A stretch of DNA of 51,583 bases from SAR202 cluster bacterium Io17-Chloro-G4 (GCA_002816455.1 MUCR01000045.1:1-51583), one strand, 5' to 3'. Shown: positions 1 to 9,636, numbered from the stretch's first letter. A program made the numbers and translations. Notes: a model not told the origin generated them from the letters alone.

Positions 1-67
1 GCGTCGTAAGGAGGAGTTGCACCGAATGGCGGAGGCCAACCGGGCGTTTGTCCACTACCGGGGATAA
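1..67 (+). CDS. rpsG: 30S ribosomal protein S7, 3' end only
   Basis: Reading frame 2 from the window edge gives 21 residues and a TAA at 65-67. The tail, with RRKEELHRMAEANRAF followed by VHYRG, is the conserved C-terminus of S7, which binds the 3' major domain of 16S rRNA and starts assembly of the 30S head. Most of the gene lies outside the window. Its position directly before fusA is the classical str-operon order rpsL-rpsG-fusA. Confidence 0.9.
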   Translation, partial: RRKEELHRMAEANRAFVHYRG

Positions 68-101
68 GCTGCCCCTGGGAGGTTCCAGGGCGCAAAAAAC
101 C

Positions 102-2231
102 ATGACACAAACCAAGAAGAGATCCAACCTATCATCCGATAATATCCCATTACAACAGATTCGTAACATTGGATTCATTGCTCACATTGACGCTGGCAAG
201 ACCACTGTAACCGAACAAGTTCTCTTCGTCACTGGACGCATTCACCGTGTGGGTGGCGTTGACGAAGGCACCACTGCTATGGACTGGATGGCTCAGGAAA
301 AAGAGCGGGGAATTACCATCACCGCTGCCGCCACCAGCGCCTCTTGGGACGACTATCAACTAAACATCATCGACACTCCTGGGCACGTAGACTTTACTGC
401 GGAAGTCGAACGCAGCTTGAGGGTATTGGACGGCGGGATCGTAGTTCTTGACGCCGTCGCTGGCGTGCAATCTCAGTCAGAAACGGTGTGGCGCCAGGCC
501 GACACCTACAACGTGCCGCGCATTTGTTTTGTCAATAAAATGGACCGGGTAGGGGCAAGCTACGAGCGCACTATCGAGTCCATTCGCCGCCGCCTGCGAG
601 CCAATCCGGTCCCCGTCCAACTTCCCATTGGTGAGGAATCCGAATTCCGCGGAGTCGTGGACCTTATCGATTGCGTGGCAACTATCTACTCTTCTAATGG
701 CAAGGGAAACGGCGGCAAGGGCGAAGGGCATCTGGGCCACATGCCCGGACAACCCATTCCGGCCGAGTATGAAGAAGCCTTCCAAAGTTACCGGCAATCC
801 ATGATTGAGAAAATCGTGGAAACCGACGAAGCCTTGCTGATCAAGTACCTGGAAGGGGAGAAAATAGAAAACGAGGCACTCCGGCAAGCGTTGCGCCGAG
901 CAACTATCAATGGCGAATTGGTTCCTGTGTTCTGCGGAAGCGCAATGGGCGGCAAAGGCGTTGAGCCCCTTCTTGATGGCATAATAGCCTATCTACCTTC
1001 TCCGTTAGACATTCCTCCTGTGGAAGGCATTGACCCCCGCACTGAGAAAGTAGTTATCAGATTGCCGGAGGACGATGCCCCTCTGGCGGCACTGGCATTT
1101 AAAGTCGCCACAGACCCGTACGTCGGTCGATTGGTATTCTTGAGGATTTATTCTGGAACAATCCGAACCGGCGGCACAGTCACCAACGTCACCAAGGGAA
1201 ACCGGGAGCGTATGGGCCGCCTGCTGCGAATGCACGCCAATTCCCGAGAAGAACTGGAAGAGGTTGGCGCAGGGGACATTTGCGCTGCCGTAGGCTTAAA
1301 GGACACGTTCACCGGTGACACCATTGGCGGCGCCAATCAACAAGTGATCTTAGAGCCACCTAAGTTCCCTGAGCCGGTTGTCTCCGTGGCTATTGAGCCC
1401 GGAACTCGGGCTGACCAAGACAAACTGACGGATGCGTTGCGTAAACTCTCCGATGAAGACCCCACGTTCGTTGTGAAATACAACGATGAAACCGGTCAGA
1501 CTGTCATGTCCGGTATGGGCGAGCTGCACCTGGAGGTCCTGGTTGACAGGATGCGCCGGGAGTTCAATGTCGAGGCTCATGTGGGCAAGCCCCGAGTATC
1601 GTACCGGGAAGCAATCACTAAGCCCGTACGCATTGAAGGCAGGTTCGTTCGCCAAACAGGCGGGCACGGTCAGTTCGGCCACGTCTGGCTTGAGCTGGAG
1701 CCCTTGGAACAGGGCGGCGGCATTGTGTTTGAAAATGCCATCGTTGGCGGTAAGATTCCAAGGGAGTATATTTCGGCCGTGGAGAAAGGCGTACGAGAGG
1801 CGATCAACAACGGTCCTCTGGCAGGCTACCAAATTGTCGACCTGAAGATACGGTTGGTCGACGGCAGCTACCATCAAGTCGATTCGTCTGAGATGGCTTT
1901 CCGCAGCGCTGGGATACTGGCGATTAGACTGGGCTTACCGAAAGGTGCGCCCATTCTCCTCGAGCCCATTGCCGACTTGGAAGTGGAGACTCCGGGGGAG
2001 TACTTGAGCGACGTGTTGGGCGATTTGGGAACGCGCAGGGCGCAGATCGGCACAATTGAAGGTCAAGACGGTCTTCAGACGGTGCGGGCATTGTTGCCGC
2101 TGGGCGAGACTTTCTCCTACACCACGTCTCTTCGTTCCGCCACCCAGGGCCGGGCATCATACACAATGGAGTTCCGTCACTATCAAGCGGTGCCCGAAAA
2201 CATACTACGGTCTCTGCTTGCAGTCGCCTAG
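102..2231 (+). CDS. fusA: Elongation factor G
   Basis: Translational GTPase that drives ribosomal translocation and, with the recycling factor, ribosome splitting. All G motifs are visible: AHIDAGKTT (G1), the switch region with EKERGITITAAAT (G2), DTPGH (G3) and NKMD (G4), followed by domains II-V and a C-terminus typical of EF-G. I place the start at ATG 102, giving 709 residues. The frame is open back to a TTG at 48, but that start would lie inside rpsG and add an 18-residue leader unlike the family. A short Gly/Lys-rich loop (SSNGKGNGGKGEG) lies in the G-domain insert. No tuf follows; the next gene is rpsJ. Confidence 0.97.
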   Translation: MTQTKKRSNLSSDNIPLQQIRNIGFIAHIDAGKTTVTEQVLFVTGRIHRVGGVDEGTTAMDWMAQEKERGITITAAATSASWDDYQLNIIDTPGHVDFTAEVERSLRVLDGGIVVLDAVAGVQSQSETVWRQADTYNVPRICFVNKMDRVGASYERTIESIRRRLRANPVPVQLPIGEESEFRGVVDLIDCVATIYSSNGKGNGGKGEGHLGHMPGQPIPAEYEEAFQSYRQSMIEKIVETDEALLIKYLEGEKIENEALRQALRRATINGELVPVFCGSAMGGKGVEPLLDGIIAYLPSPLDIPPVEGIDPRTEKVVIRLPEDDAPLAALAFKVATDPYVGRLVFLRIYSGTIRTGGTVTNVTKGNRERMGRLLRMHANSREELEEVGAGDICAAVGLKDTFTGDTIGGANQQVILEPPKFPEPVVSVAIEPGTRADQDKLTDALRKLSDEDPTFVVKYNDETGQTVMSGMGELHLEVLVDRMRREFNVEAHVGKPRVSYREAITKPVRIEGRFVRQTGGHGQFGHVWLELEPLEQGGGIVFENAIVGGKIPREYISAVEKGVREAINNGPLAGYQIVDLKIRLVDGSYHQVDSSEMAFRSAGILAIRLGLPKGAPILLEPIADLEVETPGEYLSDVLGDLGTRRAQIGTIEGQDGLQTVRALLPLGETFSYTTSLRSATQGRASYTMEFRHYQAVPENILRSLLAVA

Positions 2232-2268
2232 GCGGCATTAATCTAGCAAAGATTAGGATAAGAACAGG

Positions 2269-2580
2269 ATGGTCACCAGGCAAAAAGTCCGAATAATCCT
2301 CAAGGCATTCGACCATAAAATGCTGGACCTTTCCGCCGGTCAAATAGTGGAGACCGCCGAGCGGACCGGTGCCCGAATTGCGGGGCCGGTACCGTTGCCA
2401 ACTCACATCCGCCGATTTTGCGTGATAAGAAGTCCTCACGTGGACAAAGATTCCCGAGAGCACTTTGAGATACGGACCCACAAGCGCCTGATTGACATCT
2501 TGGACCCAACTTCGAAAACCATCGATTCTCTTACGAGGCTCAACCTGCCTGCGGGCGTCGATATTTCTATTAAGTTATAG
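2269..2580 (+). CDS. rpsJ: 30S ribosomal protein S10
   Basis: S10 binds the 30S head and also serves as NusE in transcription antitermination. The 103 residues match the usual length, with the core [15 protein letters not shown] at the N-terminus and the conserved [20 protein letters not shown] loop region near residues 45-65. It opens the S10-spc part of the operon, 37 nt after fusA. Confidence 0.97.
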   Translation: MVTRQKVRIILKAFDHKMLDLSAGQIVETAERTGARIAGPVPLPTHIRRFCVIRSPHVDKDSREHFEIRTHKRLIDILDPTSKTIDSLTRLNLPAGVDISIKL

Positions 2581-2620
2581 AGCGAGCTTAGACCCAAACA
2601 TCCCGGCACTGGTGTAGTAG

Positions 2621-3253
2621 ATGATTCAAGGATTTCTGGGCCGAAAAATTGGCATGACTCAAATATTCCGGGAAGACGGCCGTGTCGTTCCGGTGACCGT
2701 TATTGAGGCCGGTCCTTGCATCGTCACCCAGATAAAGACCAAGGAAACAGACGGTTACGAAGCGGTACAGCTTGGATTTGGCGAAGTGAAAAAGCTGAAC
2801 CAGCCCAGGGCCGGGCACTTGAAGGCCAGCCAGCAGAAGCGCTACCTCCGAGAGGTGAAAGCCGACGACGTTAGCGAATTTGAAGTCGGACAAAGCCTCG
2901 GTGTCGATCTTTTTGAGGAAGGCGAGAAACTGGACGTTATTGGCCGCTCCAAAGGCCGGGGTTTTGCCGGGGCGATGAAGCGGTGGGGTTTCGGAGGTGG
3001 TCCTCGTACACACGGTCAATCGGACCGAGCCCGAGCGCCGGGTTCCATCGGTGGCGGCACCACACCTGGAAAAGTATTCAAAGGAATGAAAATGGCCGGT
3101 CACATGGGTAACCGGCGCATTACCGCCAAGGGTGTGGAAATAGTCAAAATAGACCCCGATCGCAATCTGCTCATGCTCAAGGGCGGAATTCCGGGTTCAA
3201 TCAACAGCCTGGTGCAAATAAGGCGCACTAATAAAAGGGTTTCCAGCACATAG
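2621..3253 (+). CDS. rplC: 50S ribosomal protein L3
   Basis: L3 is an early-assembling 23S rRNA binder whose long loop reaches toward the peptidyl transferase centre. The N-terminus [15 protein letters not shown] is diagnostic, and the loop region with [19 protein letters not shown] near residues 120-140 is intact, ending in the conserved [20 protein letters not shown] stretch. Length 210 is normal. It sits between rpsJ and rplD as in the standard S10 operon. Confidence 0.97.
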   Translation: MIQGFLGRKIGMTQIFREDGRVVPVTVIEAGPCIVTQIKTKETDGYEAVQLGFGEVKKLNQPRAGHLKASQQKRYLREVKADDVSEFEVGQSLGVDLFEEGEKLDVIGRSKGRGFAGAMKRWGFGGGPRTHGQSDRARAPGSIGGGTTPGKVFKGMKMAGHMGNRRITAKGVEIVKIDPDRNLLMLKGGIPGSINSLVQIRRTNKRVSST

Positions 3254-3301
3254 TTTTTTTTGCAGGCATTGATCAAAGGTAGTAATAACAGGAACTAATA
3301 A

Positions 3302-4219
3302 ATGGAAATTCCGGTAAAAAATCAAGACGGCGAAACGGTCGAGACCATTAATCTGGATGATGCCGTTTACAACGTGCCCATGAACAATTCCTTGGTGCAC
3401 CAAGCGCTGGTGACTTACCAGCTCAATAAGCGCCAAGGAACTCATGACACCAAGACCAGGGCCCAAGTGTCCGGTGGCGGACGCAAGCCTTGGATTCAGA
3501 AGCACACAGGCCGCGCCCGTCAGGGCAGCATCCGCTCACCGCAGTGGCGCCACGGTGGAGTCGTTTTCGGTCCTCACCCCAGAAGCTACCGTAAAGCGTT
3601 GCCGAAACGTTATCGTCGATTAGCCCTCAAGTGCGTGCTCTCCGACAAAGCCAGACAGGACCGTCTGGTTTGCCTGAACAGCATGGACACCCTGGACGGC
3701 AAGACCAAGTCCATGGTCAGCCTCTTGGAAAACCTAAATATTTCCAGCTCAGCCCTTGTGGTGACCAAAGAGTCTCAGCAGCCGGTATACCGAGCGGCCA
3801 AGAACCTGAGCAAGATATGGACCCTCCCCGTAAACCTCCTAAACGCCCACGAATTGTTGCGGCGGGACATGGTGATTATGACGGTGGAGGCGGCACGCTG
3901 GGCCGAGGAGAATTTGAAACTAGAACCCCAACGCAAAAGGGTTCGAGATGACCTGCCGGAAAGTGCGGCGGCTGCGGTCGAAGAACCACCCGCCGTCGAG
4001 GTGGAAGACGAACCGGTAGCCGAAGTTGGGGCTGAGCCTGTTCCTGAGGTAGAAGCGGAGGCCGTGGCGGAGATAGAAGACGCCCCAGTGGCCGAAGAAA
4101 CTGAGGAAGAGACTCCCGAAGTAGCTGCCGAAGTAGCTGCCGAAGAAGAAGAGTCGCCTGAACCGGCGCAAGAAACTCCGGAAGAACCAGCAGAAGGCGA
4201 GGACGAAGAGGAAACCTAG
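3302..4219 (+). CDS. rplD: 50S ribosomal protein L4 with acidic C-terminal extension
   Basis: L4 binds 23S rRNA near the exit tunnel. Residues 1-206 are a complete L4, including the extended loop with RKPWIQKHTGRARQGSIRSP that lines the tunnel. The next ~99 residues, to 305, are low-complexity and dominated by Glu, Ala, Pro and Val, with many EEP, EVE and AEE motifs and an EDEEET end. Typical bacterial L4 is ~205 residues, so the tail is a true addition. It is not a frameshift product: the stop codon abuts the rplW start (4220) and the frame is continuous. S17, L5 and RpoA in this operon carry comparable extensions. The function of the tail is unknown. Confidence 0.95.
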   Translation: MEIPVKNQDGETVETINLDDAVYNVPMNNSLVHQALVTYQLNKRQGTHDTKTRAQVSGGGRKPWIQKHTGRARQGSIRSPQWRHGGVVFGPHPRSYRKALPKRYRRLALKCVLSDKARQDRLVCLNSMDTLDGKTKSMVSLLENLNISSSALVVTKESQQPVYRAAKNLSKIWTLPVNLLNAHELLRRDMVIMTVEAARWAEENLKLEPQRKRVRDDLPESAAAAVEEPPAVEVEDEPVAEVGAEPVPEVEAEAVAEIEDAPVAEETEEETPEVAAEVAAEEEESPEPAQETPEEPAEGEDEEET

Positions 4220-4504
4220 ATGAACGTTCATCAGGTGCTGATGACGCCTACGATTACCGAAAAAAGCACGATTCTCCAAGAATCGGGGAAGTACACTTTC
4301 CGCGTTAACTTGAAAGCCAACAAGGTTCAAGTTAAAGAAGCTGTGGAAACAAGTTTCGACGTTACCGTGGTTGACGTTAACATCACCAAAGCCCACGGCA
4401 AGCGGAAACGTTACGGTGCCAGGATTTCCAAGAAGCCGGACATTAAGAAAGCCGTCGTGACTTTGGCTCAAGGCGACCGCATCAATTTAATCGAGGGTCT
4501 GTAA
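4220..4504 (+). CDS. rplW: 50S ribosomal protein L23
   Basis: L23 lies at the tunnel exit and is the docking site for trigger factor and SRP. The 94 residues include TPTITEKSTILQESGKYTF near the N-terminus and KRKRYGARISKKPDIKKA toward the C-terminus, both typical of the bacterial protein. The start codon follows the rplD stop with no spacer, which suggests translational coupling. Confidence 0.96.
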   Translation: MNVHQVLMTPTITEKSTILQESGKYTFRVNLKANKVQVKEAVETSFDVTVVDVNITKAHGKRKRYGARISKKPDIKKAVVTLAQGDRINLIEGL

Positions 4505-4563
4505 TCTCTGGGCGTGATGAAATTGATTATTAAGAGCGCTTCGCAAATTAAAGGGAATTTAGC

Positions 4564-5397
4564 ATGCCGCTAAAGAATTTGAGGCCCATGACGCCGGGGA
4601 CCCGCAATGCGGTGCGGCCTTCCTTTGAGGAAATCACCCGCCGCAAACCCGAAAAATCCCTTCTTTCCCCATTGCAGAACCGTGCGGGTCGGAATAACCG
4701 GGGGAAGATTACCATGCGCAGCCGAGGTGGCGGCTCTCGGCGCATGTACCGGAAAGTGGATTTCAAACGGGTCAAAGACGGCGTCCCGGGCAGGGTCGCT
4801 TCTATTGAGTACGACCCTAACCGCACCACTCGCATAGCCTTGATCTTCTATGCCGACGGAGAAAAAAGTTACATCCTGGCTCCTCACGCTTTGTCGGTGG
4901 ACGACTGGGTGCAGTCGGGGCCCGATGCGGAAATCAGCCCAGGAAATACCCTGCCACTTAGGTCTATGCCCACCGGTACCATTATCCATAACCTGGAGTT
5001 GACTCCCGGCCGCGGCGGCCAATTGGTGCGAAGCGCCGGAGTTGGCGCGCAGGTACTGTCCCGGGAAGGCGAATACGTCTTGATTCGCTTGCCATCCGGG
5101 GAAATGCGACGGGTGTTGTTAAACTGCCGGGCCAGTATTGGTCAGTTGTCCAACCCAGACCACAAAAACGAAAGCCTGGGTAAAGCGGGTGCCTCACGCC
5201 ACCTAGGACGGCGCCCCCACGTTCGAGGAGTGGCCATGAATCCGGTGGACCATCCTCACGGCGGCGGTGAAGGCCGTTCGCCCATCGGGATGCCGGGGCC
5301 CAAATCTCCCTGGGGCAAGCCTACGCTTGGGTACAAAACGCGGCGGAAGAAGAAAGCCTCCAGCAAGTTTATATCTCGCCGAGGCAGGAGACGTTAG
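4564..5397 (+). CDS. rplB: 50S ribosomal protein L2
   Basis: L2 is one of the most conserved 50S proteins, needed for subunit joining and peptidyl transferase activity. The 277-residue product has the RNA-binding core with the [19 protein letters not shown] stretch near residues 40-60 and the C-terminal segment with [18 protein letters not shown], which contains the His near the active centre. Length and position (between rplW and rpsS) are standard. Confidence 0.97.
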   Translation: MPLKNLRPMTPGTRNAVRPSFEEITRRKPEKSLLSPLQNRAGRNNRGKITMRSRGGGSRRMYRKVDFKRVKDGVPGRVASIEYDPNRTTRIALIFYADGEKSYILAPHALSVDDWVQSGPDAEISPGNTLPLRSMPTGTIIHNLELTPGRGGQLVRSAGVGAQVLSREGEYVLIRLPSGEMRRVLLNCRASIGQLSNPDHKNESLGKAGASRHLGRRPHVRGVAMNPVDHPHGGGEGRSPIGMPGPKSPWGKPTLGYKTRRKKKASSKFISRRGRRR

Positions 5398-5398
5398 A

Positions 5399-5692
5399 AT
5401 GTCCCGGTCGATAAAAAAAGGACCGTTCGTGCACCCCAAGCTAATGAAAAAAGTTGAAGCGGTGCAGCGCTCCGGGGCAAATACGGTGATCCGTACTTGG
5501 TCTCGAGCTTCCATGATAATGCCTGAAATGGTCGGAATGACCATTGGCGTCCACGATGGGCGCCGCCATGTGCCGGTGTTCATTACCGAGAACATGGTGG
5601 GGCACCGCTTGGGCGAGTTTTCCCCGACTCGAACTTACCGGGGTCACGTTGGCGGCGGCCGGTCGGAACGGGCCACCAGAGTAGTGAGGTAA
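5399..5692 (+). CDS. rpsS: 30S ribosomal protein S19
   Basis: S19 forms a complex with S13 in the 30S head. I start at ATG 5399, one base after the rplB stop, giving 97 residues beginning [18 protein letters not shown], the canonical N-terminus. The frame is open upstream to 5267, but those 44 codons lie inside rplB and do not resemble S19. The C-terminus has the conserved [14 protein letters not shown]. Confidence 0.96.
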   Translation: MSRSIKKGPFVHPKLMKKVEAVQRSGANTVIRTWSRASMIMPEMVGMTIGVHDGRRHVPVFITENMVGHRLGEFSPTRTYRGHVGGGRSERATRVVR

Positions 5693-5695
5693 CCA

Positions 5696-6043
5696 GTGCC
5701 GCCTGTGAGAGCATTCGCCAAATCAGTAGGAGCGTCGCAGAAACGGCTTAAGCCTATCATAGACTTAGTTAGAGGCCGGGGCGTTGATGATGCGCTCAAT
5801 ACCTTGGGACTGATGACCTCCCCATGGGCCAAGACGGTGGCGAAGGTGGTTAAGTCGGCGGCGGCAAATGCCGAAAATAACATGTTTATGGACAGAGACA
5901 ATCTTAGGATTGTCCTAATCACCGCAGACAACGCCCGTCCGCTGAAACGCTTCCGGCCACGGGCTAGAGGCCGGATTGGCCGGATCATCAAACAAAGCAG
6001 CCACCTTACGGTGGTGGTCAACGACCAAAATGAGGAGGCCTAA
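5696..6043 (+). CDS. rplV: 50S ribosomal protein L22
   Basis: L22 contributes a beta-hairpin to the nascent-peptide tunnel. It starts at GTG 5696, three bases after the rpsS stop. The 115 residues contain AFAKSVGASQKRLKPIIDLVRG at the N-terminus (family: RxSPxKxRxVxDLIRG) and the hairpin with LKRFRPRARGRIGRIIKQSSH. Normal length and position. Confidence 0.95.
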   Translation: MPPVRAFAKSVGASQKRLKPIIDLVRGRGVDDALNTLGLMTSPWAKTVAKVVKSAAANAENNMFMDRDNLRIVLITADNARPLKRFRPRARGRIGRIIKQSSHLTVVVNDQNEEA

Positions 6044-6046
6044 AGC

Positions 6047-6790
6047 ATGGGCCACAAGACTCATCCATACGGTTTCCGGTTGGGTATTATCAAGGATTGG
6101 AAGGCCCATTGGTTCGCCGACAATACCTCCTCATACCGGAAGTTAGTCTTGGAAGATTTGAAGCTGCGAGACGCTATTCGTAATGAATACAAGTCTTTCT
6201 CGGACGCCGGTATTTCCCGGGTGGAAATTGACCGGGGCGCTCAAGATAACGTCATCAACATCCATTCGGCCCGGCCTGGCATACTCATTGGCCGGGACGG
6301 CGAGCGGGTGAAAAACCTGCGCGGGCGGTTGGAAGATATTACGTCCCGCAAGGTGCAACTGAATATAATCGAAGTCGATTCTCCTGAAATTGACGCATTC
6401 TTGGTCTGCAGGAACATCGCGGACCAATTGGAAAGGCGAGTCGCTTATCGGCGAGCCATGCGTCAGGCGGCTCAAAGAGCCATGCAAGGAGGCGCCCAAG
6501 GGATAAAAATAATCGTCAAAGGTCGAATTTCCGGATCGGAAATCGCCCGGGTGGAGAAACTGATGCTAGGCCGAGTGCCTCTGCACACACTGCGGGCCAA
6601 TATCGACTACGGTGTCACCGAAGCCAATACAGCCATGGGTTGTATCGGCATCAAAACCTGGATTTATCACGGAGAGGTGTTGCCAGTAGCTCCCGAGGAA
6701 GTGGAGGAGCTGGAGACCATTGAGGTCACCGTTCAAGCAGACGCACCCGATGAAGCCTTAGAAACGATCGAATCCATCGACGATATTTAA
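6047..6790 (+). CDS. rpsC: 30S ribosomal protein S3
   Basis: S3 sits at the mRNA entry site and has helicase activity together with S4. The N-terminus GHKTHPYGFRLGIIKDW, the KH domain with the RPGILIGRDGERVKNLR region (GxxG-type) near residues 80-95 and the C-terminal domain with IKIIVKGRISGSEIARVEK are all present. After the domain ending around YHGEVLP, about 30 residues are mildly acidic (EEVEELETIEV and beyond), a smaller version of the acidic tails seen on L4 and S17. Length 247. Confidence 0.96.
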   Translation: MGHKTHPYGFRLGIIKDWKAHWFADNTSSYRKLVLEDLKLRDAIRNEYKSFSDAGISRVEIDRGAQDNVINIHSARPGILIGRDGERVKNLRGRLEDITSRKVQLNIIEVDSPEIDAFLVCRNIADQLERRVAYRRAMRQAAQRAMQGGAQGIKIIVKGRISGSEIARVEKLMLGRVPLHTLRANIDYGVTEANTAMGCIGIKTWIYHGEVLPVAPEEVEELETIEVTVQADAPDEALETIESIDDI

Positions 6791-6846
6791 TCCTAGTGAC
6801 AATCAGTAAACGCAAAGTCAACCGGCCCAGGGCCTAGGAGTATTCA

Positions 6847-7281
6847 ATGTTACAACCCAAACGGACCAAATACCGCAAAGTTATGAGAGGGCGCCGCAAG
6901 GGCATGGCCACCTCGGGAAATAGTGTCGGCTTTGGGGAGTTTGGACTTAAAGCCATGGCGACGGATTGGATAACCGCACGCCAGATAGAAGCGGCCCGGG
7001 TTGCGGTCACTCGCCGCTTAAGGCGCGGCGGCCAGGTCTGGGTCAGGCTATTCCCGGACAAGTCGGTTAGCAAGAAGCCAGCCGAGGTGCGAATGGGCGG
7101 CGGCAAAGCTGCCGTGGACCACTGGGTGGCCGTGGTCAAACCCGGCCGGGTCATGTTTGAAGTAGCTGGAGTGCCAGCGGCAGACGCGATAGCAGCCCTA
7201 AACCTGGCCGGTCACAAACTGCCCATACCCACCAAGACGGTTTCTCGCAACCGCATGACTGCGGAAGCGGCGGGGTCTTAA
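6847..7281 (+). CDS. rplP: 50S ribosomal protein L16
   Basis: L16 is a late assembly protein near the A-site tRNA elbow. The 144-residue product begins [18 protein letters not shown] and carries the conserved central segment [19 protein letters not shown] and [20 protein letters not shown], typical of bacterial L16. Length is standard. Confidence 0.96.
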   Translation: MLQPKRTKYRKVMRGRRKGMATSGNSVGFGEFGLKAMATDWITARQIEAARVAVTRRLRRGGQVWVRLFPDKSVSKKPAEVRMGGGKAAVDHWVAVVKPGRVMFEVAGVPAADAIAALNLAGHKLPIPTKTVSRNRMTAEAAGS

Positions 7282-7293
7282 GGGATATCGTTT

Positions 7294-7488
7294 ATGCGAG
7301 TGCATGACGTAAGAGAATTAAGCGACGATCAACTCCGGGAGGAGCTAACCAAGGCTTACCGGGAGTATCAGAATCTTCGCTTTCGCATGACGACAAACCA
7401 ATTGCCTGATACGAATCAGCCTAAGATTGTCAAAAAATCCATCGCTCGCCTGCGCACTGTAATGAAAGAGCGAGGATTGGATATTTAA
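7294..7488 (+). CDS. rpmC: 50S ribosomal protein L29
   Basis: Small helical protein at the tunnel exit next to L23. The 64 residues have the L29 pattern RELSDDQLREELTKAYREY in the first helix and IARLRTVMKERG in the last. It follows rplP by 12 nt and precedes rpsQ, the standard order. Confidence 0.95.
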   Translation: MRVHDVRELSDDQLREELTKAYREYQNLRFRMTTNQLPDTNQPKIVKKSIARLRTVMKERGLDI

Positions 7489-7512
7489 AAAGGGGACAGC
7501 GGAGTACCAATA

Positions 7513-8100
7513 GTGTCTAAAGAGATGCGCAAGGTCCGCACCGGAACGGTGGTGCGGACGCGGACGGATAAAACAACGGTGGTGGAGATGGTCTGGAAAC
7601 AACGCCACCGCTTATACCGCAAGCAGATGCGGCGAGTCGCCCGTTTCCACGTCCACGACCCTTTGGGTCAATGCCAACTTGGGGACTTGGTGCGGATTCA
7701 GGAAACACGGCCAATTTCGAAGACCAAACGCTGGCGTCTCTTGGAGATACTGGAGCGGCACTTGGTAGCGGAAGTAAGTCCATTGGAATTGGAAGCGGAC
7801 GCCGCTGAGATATTGTCCCCCGAACCGGAAACCGAGGACGTGCTGGTTAAGGATGTGGCTGACGAATCCGAAGATGAAGAATCAGAAGAGAAAATAGACG
7901 AAGACGAGCCGGCCGCCGAGGCGGAACCGGTAGACGAAGAACCTGAGGCTGAAGAAGAGCCGGAAAAAGACGAAGGACCCGAGGCCGAAGACGAGCCGGA
8001 GGAAGACGAGGACCAGCCGGGAGAAGATGACGAACCCGAGGTCGAGGACGAGCCGGATGAGCAAGAACAAGAGACAACGGAGGAGGACGAAGAGGAATGA
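7513..8100 (+). CDS. rpsQ: 30S ribosomal protein S17 with long acidic C-terminal tail
   Basis: S17 is a primary 16S rRNA binder needed for early 30S assembly. It starts at GTG 7513. Residues 1-85 are a complete S17 ([19 protein letters not shown], then [20 protein letters not shown] and [12 protein letters not shown]). Typical S17 stops here, but this protein continues for ~110 residues of almost pure acidic sequence rich in EDE, EPE and EEP motifs and ending in TTEEDEEE. The stop overlaps the rplN start as ATGA at 8097-8100, so the tail is bounded by real gene borders. It more than doubles the protein and turns a basic protein acidic overall; its role is unknown. Confidence 0.94.
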   Translation: MSKEMRKVRTGTVVRTRTDKTTVVEMVWKQRHRLYRKQMRRVARFHVHDPLGQCQLGDLVRIQETRPISKTKRWRLLEILERHLVAEVSPLELEADAAEILSPEPETEDVLVKDVADESEDEESEEKIDEDEPAAEAEPVDEEPEAEEEPEKDEGPEAEDEPEEDEDQPGEDDEPEVEDEPDEQEQETTEEDEEE

Positions 8101-8465
8101 TCCAGACCTATACCCGGCTCACTGTCGCCGATAATAGCGGCGCCAAAGTCATCCGGTTAATCAATATACCGGGAAGTGGCCGCCGCAAGTTCGCCCACGT
8201 GGGTGACGTGGTTGTTTGTAATGTACGGGAAGCCGCGCCAAATTCCCCAGTCAGAAAAGGCGAAATCGTGAGGGCAGTAGTGATTCGACAAGCCCAAGGC
8301 CGCCGACGGCCCGACGGGACCTACATTAAATTCGACGATAATGCCGCAGTTCTTATTCTGGAGAACCGGCTGCCCCGGGGCACGAGAATATTCGGCCCGG
8401 TAGCTCGGGAGCTCCGCGATAAAGGCTTTATGCGGATCATTTCTCTGGCGCCCGAGGTGGTATAA
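8097..8465 (+). CDS. rplN: 50S ribosomal protein L14
   Basis: L14 forms intersubunit bridge B8 and contacts L19. The 122 residues are collinear with the family: [19 protein letters not shown] at the N-terminus, [12 protein letters not shown] centrally and [20 protein letters not shown] at the C-terminus, ending ISLAPEVV. Start codon overlaps the rpsQ stop by 4 nt and its stop overlaps rplX by 1 nt, indicating tight translational coupling. Confidence 0.97.
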   Translation: MIQTYTRLTVADNSGAKVIRLINIPGSGRRKFAHVGDVVVCNVREAAPNSPVRKGEIVRAVVIRQAQGRRRPDGTYIKFDDNAAVLILENRLPRGTRIFGPVARELRDKGFMRIISLAPEVV

Positions 8466-8785
8466 TGCGCATCCGCAGTGGCGACACCGTGCGGGTCATA
8501 GCAGGCCGGGAAAAAGGGAAGACTGGCCGCGTGGACCGGCAGGTGGTCAAGAGTGACCGTGTGATTGTGGAAGGCGTGAACATGATAACCCGCCACGTTA
8601 AGCCTCGCCCCAACGTTCGCCAATCAGGTCGAATCCAGCAGGAAGCGGCGATTCACGTCTCAAATTTGGTTTTGATTTGCAACAAATGCGACCAACCCAC
8701 AAAGCCGGTGTCTATCGCCCTGGAAACCGGTGCCCGGGTGCGGGGTTGCCCCAAGTGTAAGGAAGTGATCGATGATATCGGATGA
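8465..8785 (+). CDS. rplX: 50S ribosomal protein L24, zinc-ribbon form
   Basis: L24 starts 50S assembly. The KOW motif is at the N-terminus ([20 protein letters not shown]). The C-terminal third has two CxxC pairs, CNKC and CPKC, about 28 residues apart, a zinc-ribbon arrangement seen in a subset of bacterial L24. Length 106. The 3' end overlaps the start of rplE by 14 nt in another frame. Confidence 0.95.
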   Translation: MRIRSGDTVRVIAGREKGKTGRVDRQVVKSDRVIVEGVNMITRHVKPRPNVRQSGRIQQEAAIHVSNLVLICNKCDQPTKPVSIALETGARVRGCPKCKEVIDDIG

Positions 8786-9614
8786 GTCCCAACCTTCTGC
8801 TGAGCTAAACGGAGAGGAGCCCAACGGCGACGCTGAGGCAGACAAAGGCGCCGCGGCGGCCCAAGCCGAAGCTGAGACGGGCGAGCAGCCCGAAGGCGAA
8901 GCTGAGCAACAACCGGAAGCGCAAGCCGAGGACGCCCCATCTGAACAAACTCCAAGGCGCCAGAGAGCCGCCAGGGGCACAAGGGCGACGCGCGGCCAAC
9001 AGCGAGTTGGAGGCGCAGACGCTAGTTCCAGGGAAGCCGCAGAGGAAGTGCCCACGGAGGCGCCTCCTAAACCCCGCTATTTGGAAATTTACCGAAATAC
9101 AATCGTCCCGGCCATCATGGAAGAGTTCGGTTTTAAGAACCCCATGCGTGTGCCCCGGGTTCAAAAAATTGTGTTAAACATTGGATTGGGGGAAGCGTTA
9201 ACCAATAGCCGAGCCATGGAAGGCGCAACAGGCGACTTGACCACCATAAGCGGTCAAAAACCGGTGATTACTCGGGCCCGTAAATCCATTGCCGGTTTCA
9301 AAATCAGGGAAGGCAACCCCATAGGCACCTCGGTGACCCTGCGAGGCGCCAGGATGTACCATTTCCTTGACCGGTTCATCAATATGGCTTTGCCCCGCAT
9401 CCGGGATTTCCGGGGGCTCCCCAGGACCGGATTTGACGGCAGGGGCAACTTCTCGATAGGCATCAGAGAGCAGATAATATTTCCGGAGATCGATTACAAC
9501 GCAATAGACCGGATACGGGGTCTGCAAGTCACCATAGCGACAAGCGCCCGTAACGACGAAGAAGGGATACGCCTTTTAGAACTTTACGGCATGCCCTTTA
9601 TTCGCTTGACCTAA
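8772..9614 (+). CDS. rplE: 50S ribosomal protein L5 with ~100-residue acidic N-terminal extension
   Basis: L5 binds 5S rRNA in the central protuberance and touches P-site tRNA. Residues ~101-280 are a full-length L5, from [20 protein letters not shown] through [13 protein letters not shown] and [21 protein letters not shown] to the [19 protein letters not shown] motif. The first ~100 residues are low-complexity: an acidic Glu/Ala/Gln part (1-58), a short Arg-rich patch ([14 protein letters not shown]) and another acidic part. There is no ATG/GTG/TTG close to the canonical start that would keep the core whole, and the upstream start overlaps rplX, so I take the extension as translated. Confidence 0.92.
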   Translation: MISDESQPSAELNGEEPNGDAEADKGAAAAQAEAETGEQPEGEAEQQPEAQAEDAPSEQTPRRQRAARGTRATRGQQRVGGADASSREAAEEVPTEAPPKPRYLEIYRNTIVPAIMEEFGFKNPMRVPRVQKIVLNIGLGEALTNSRAMEGATGDLTTISGQKPVITRARKSIAGFKIREGNPIGTSVTLRGARMYHFLDRFINMALPRIRDFRGLPRTGFDGRGNFSIGIREQIIFPEIDYNAIDRIRGLQVTIATSARNDEEGIRLLELYGMPFIRLT

Positions 9615-9636
9615 GCGGTTCAATTTACAGGAGATA

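Noticed and set aside
48-101. Upstream TTG start for fusA giving an 18-residue leader
   Set aside because: It lies within the rpsG reading frame and adds sequence unlike EF-G; ATG 102 begins the usual N-terminus.
3950-4219. Frameshift as the cause of the L4 acidic tail
   Set aside because: The tail is continuous in frame, ends exactly at the rplW start, and shares its composition with tails on other proteins of the operon.
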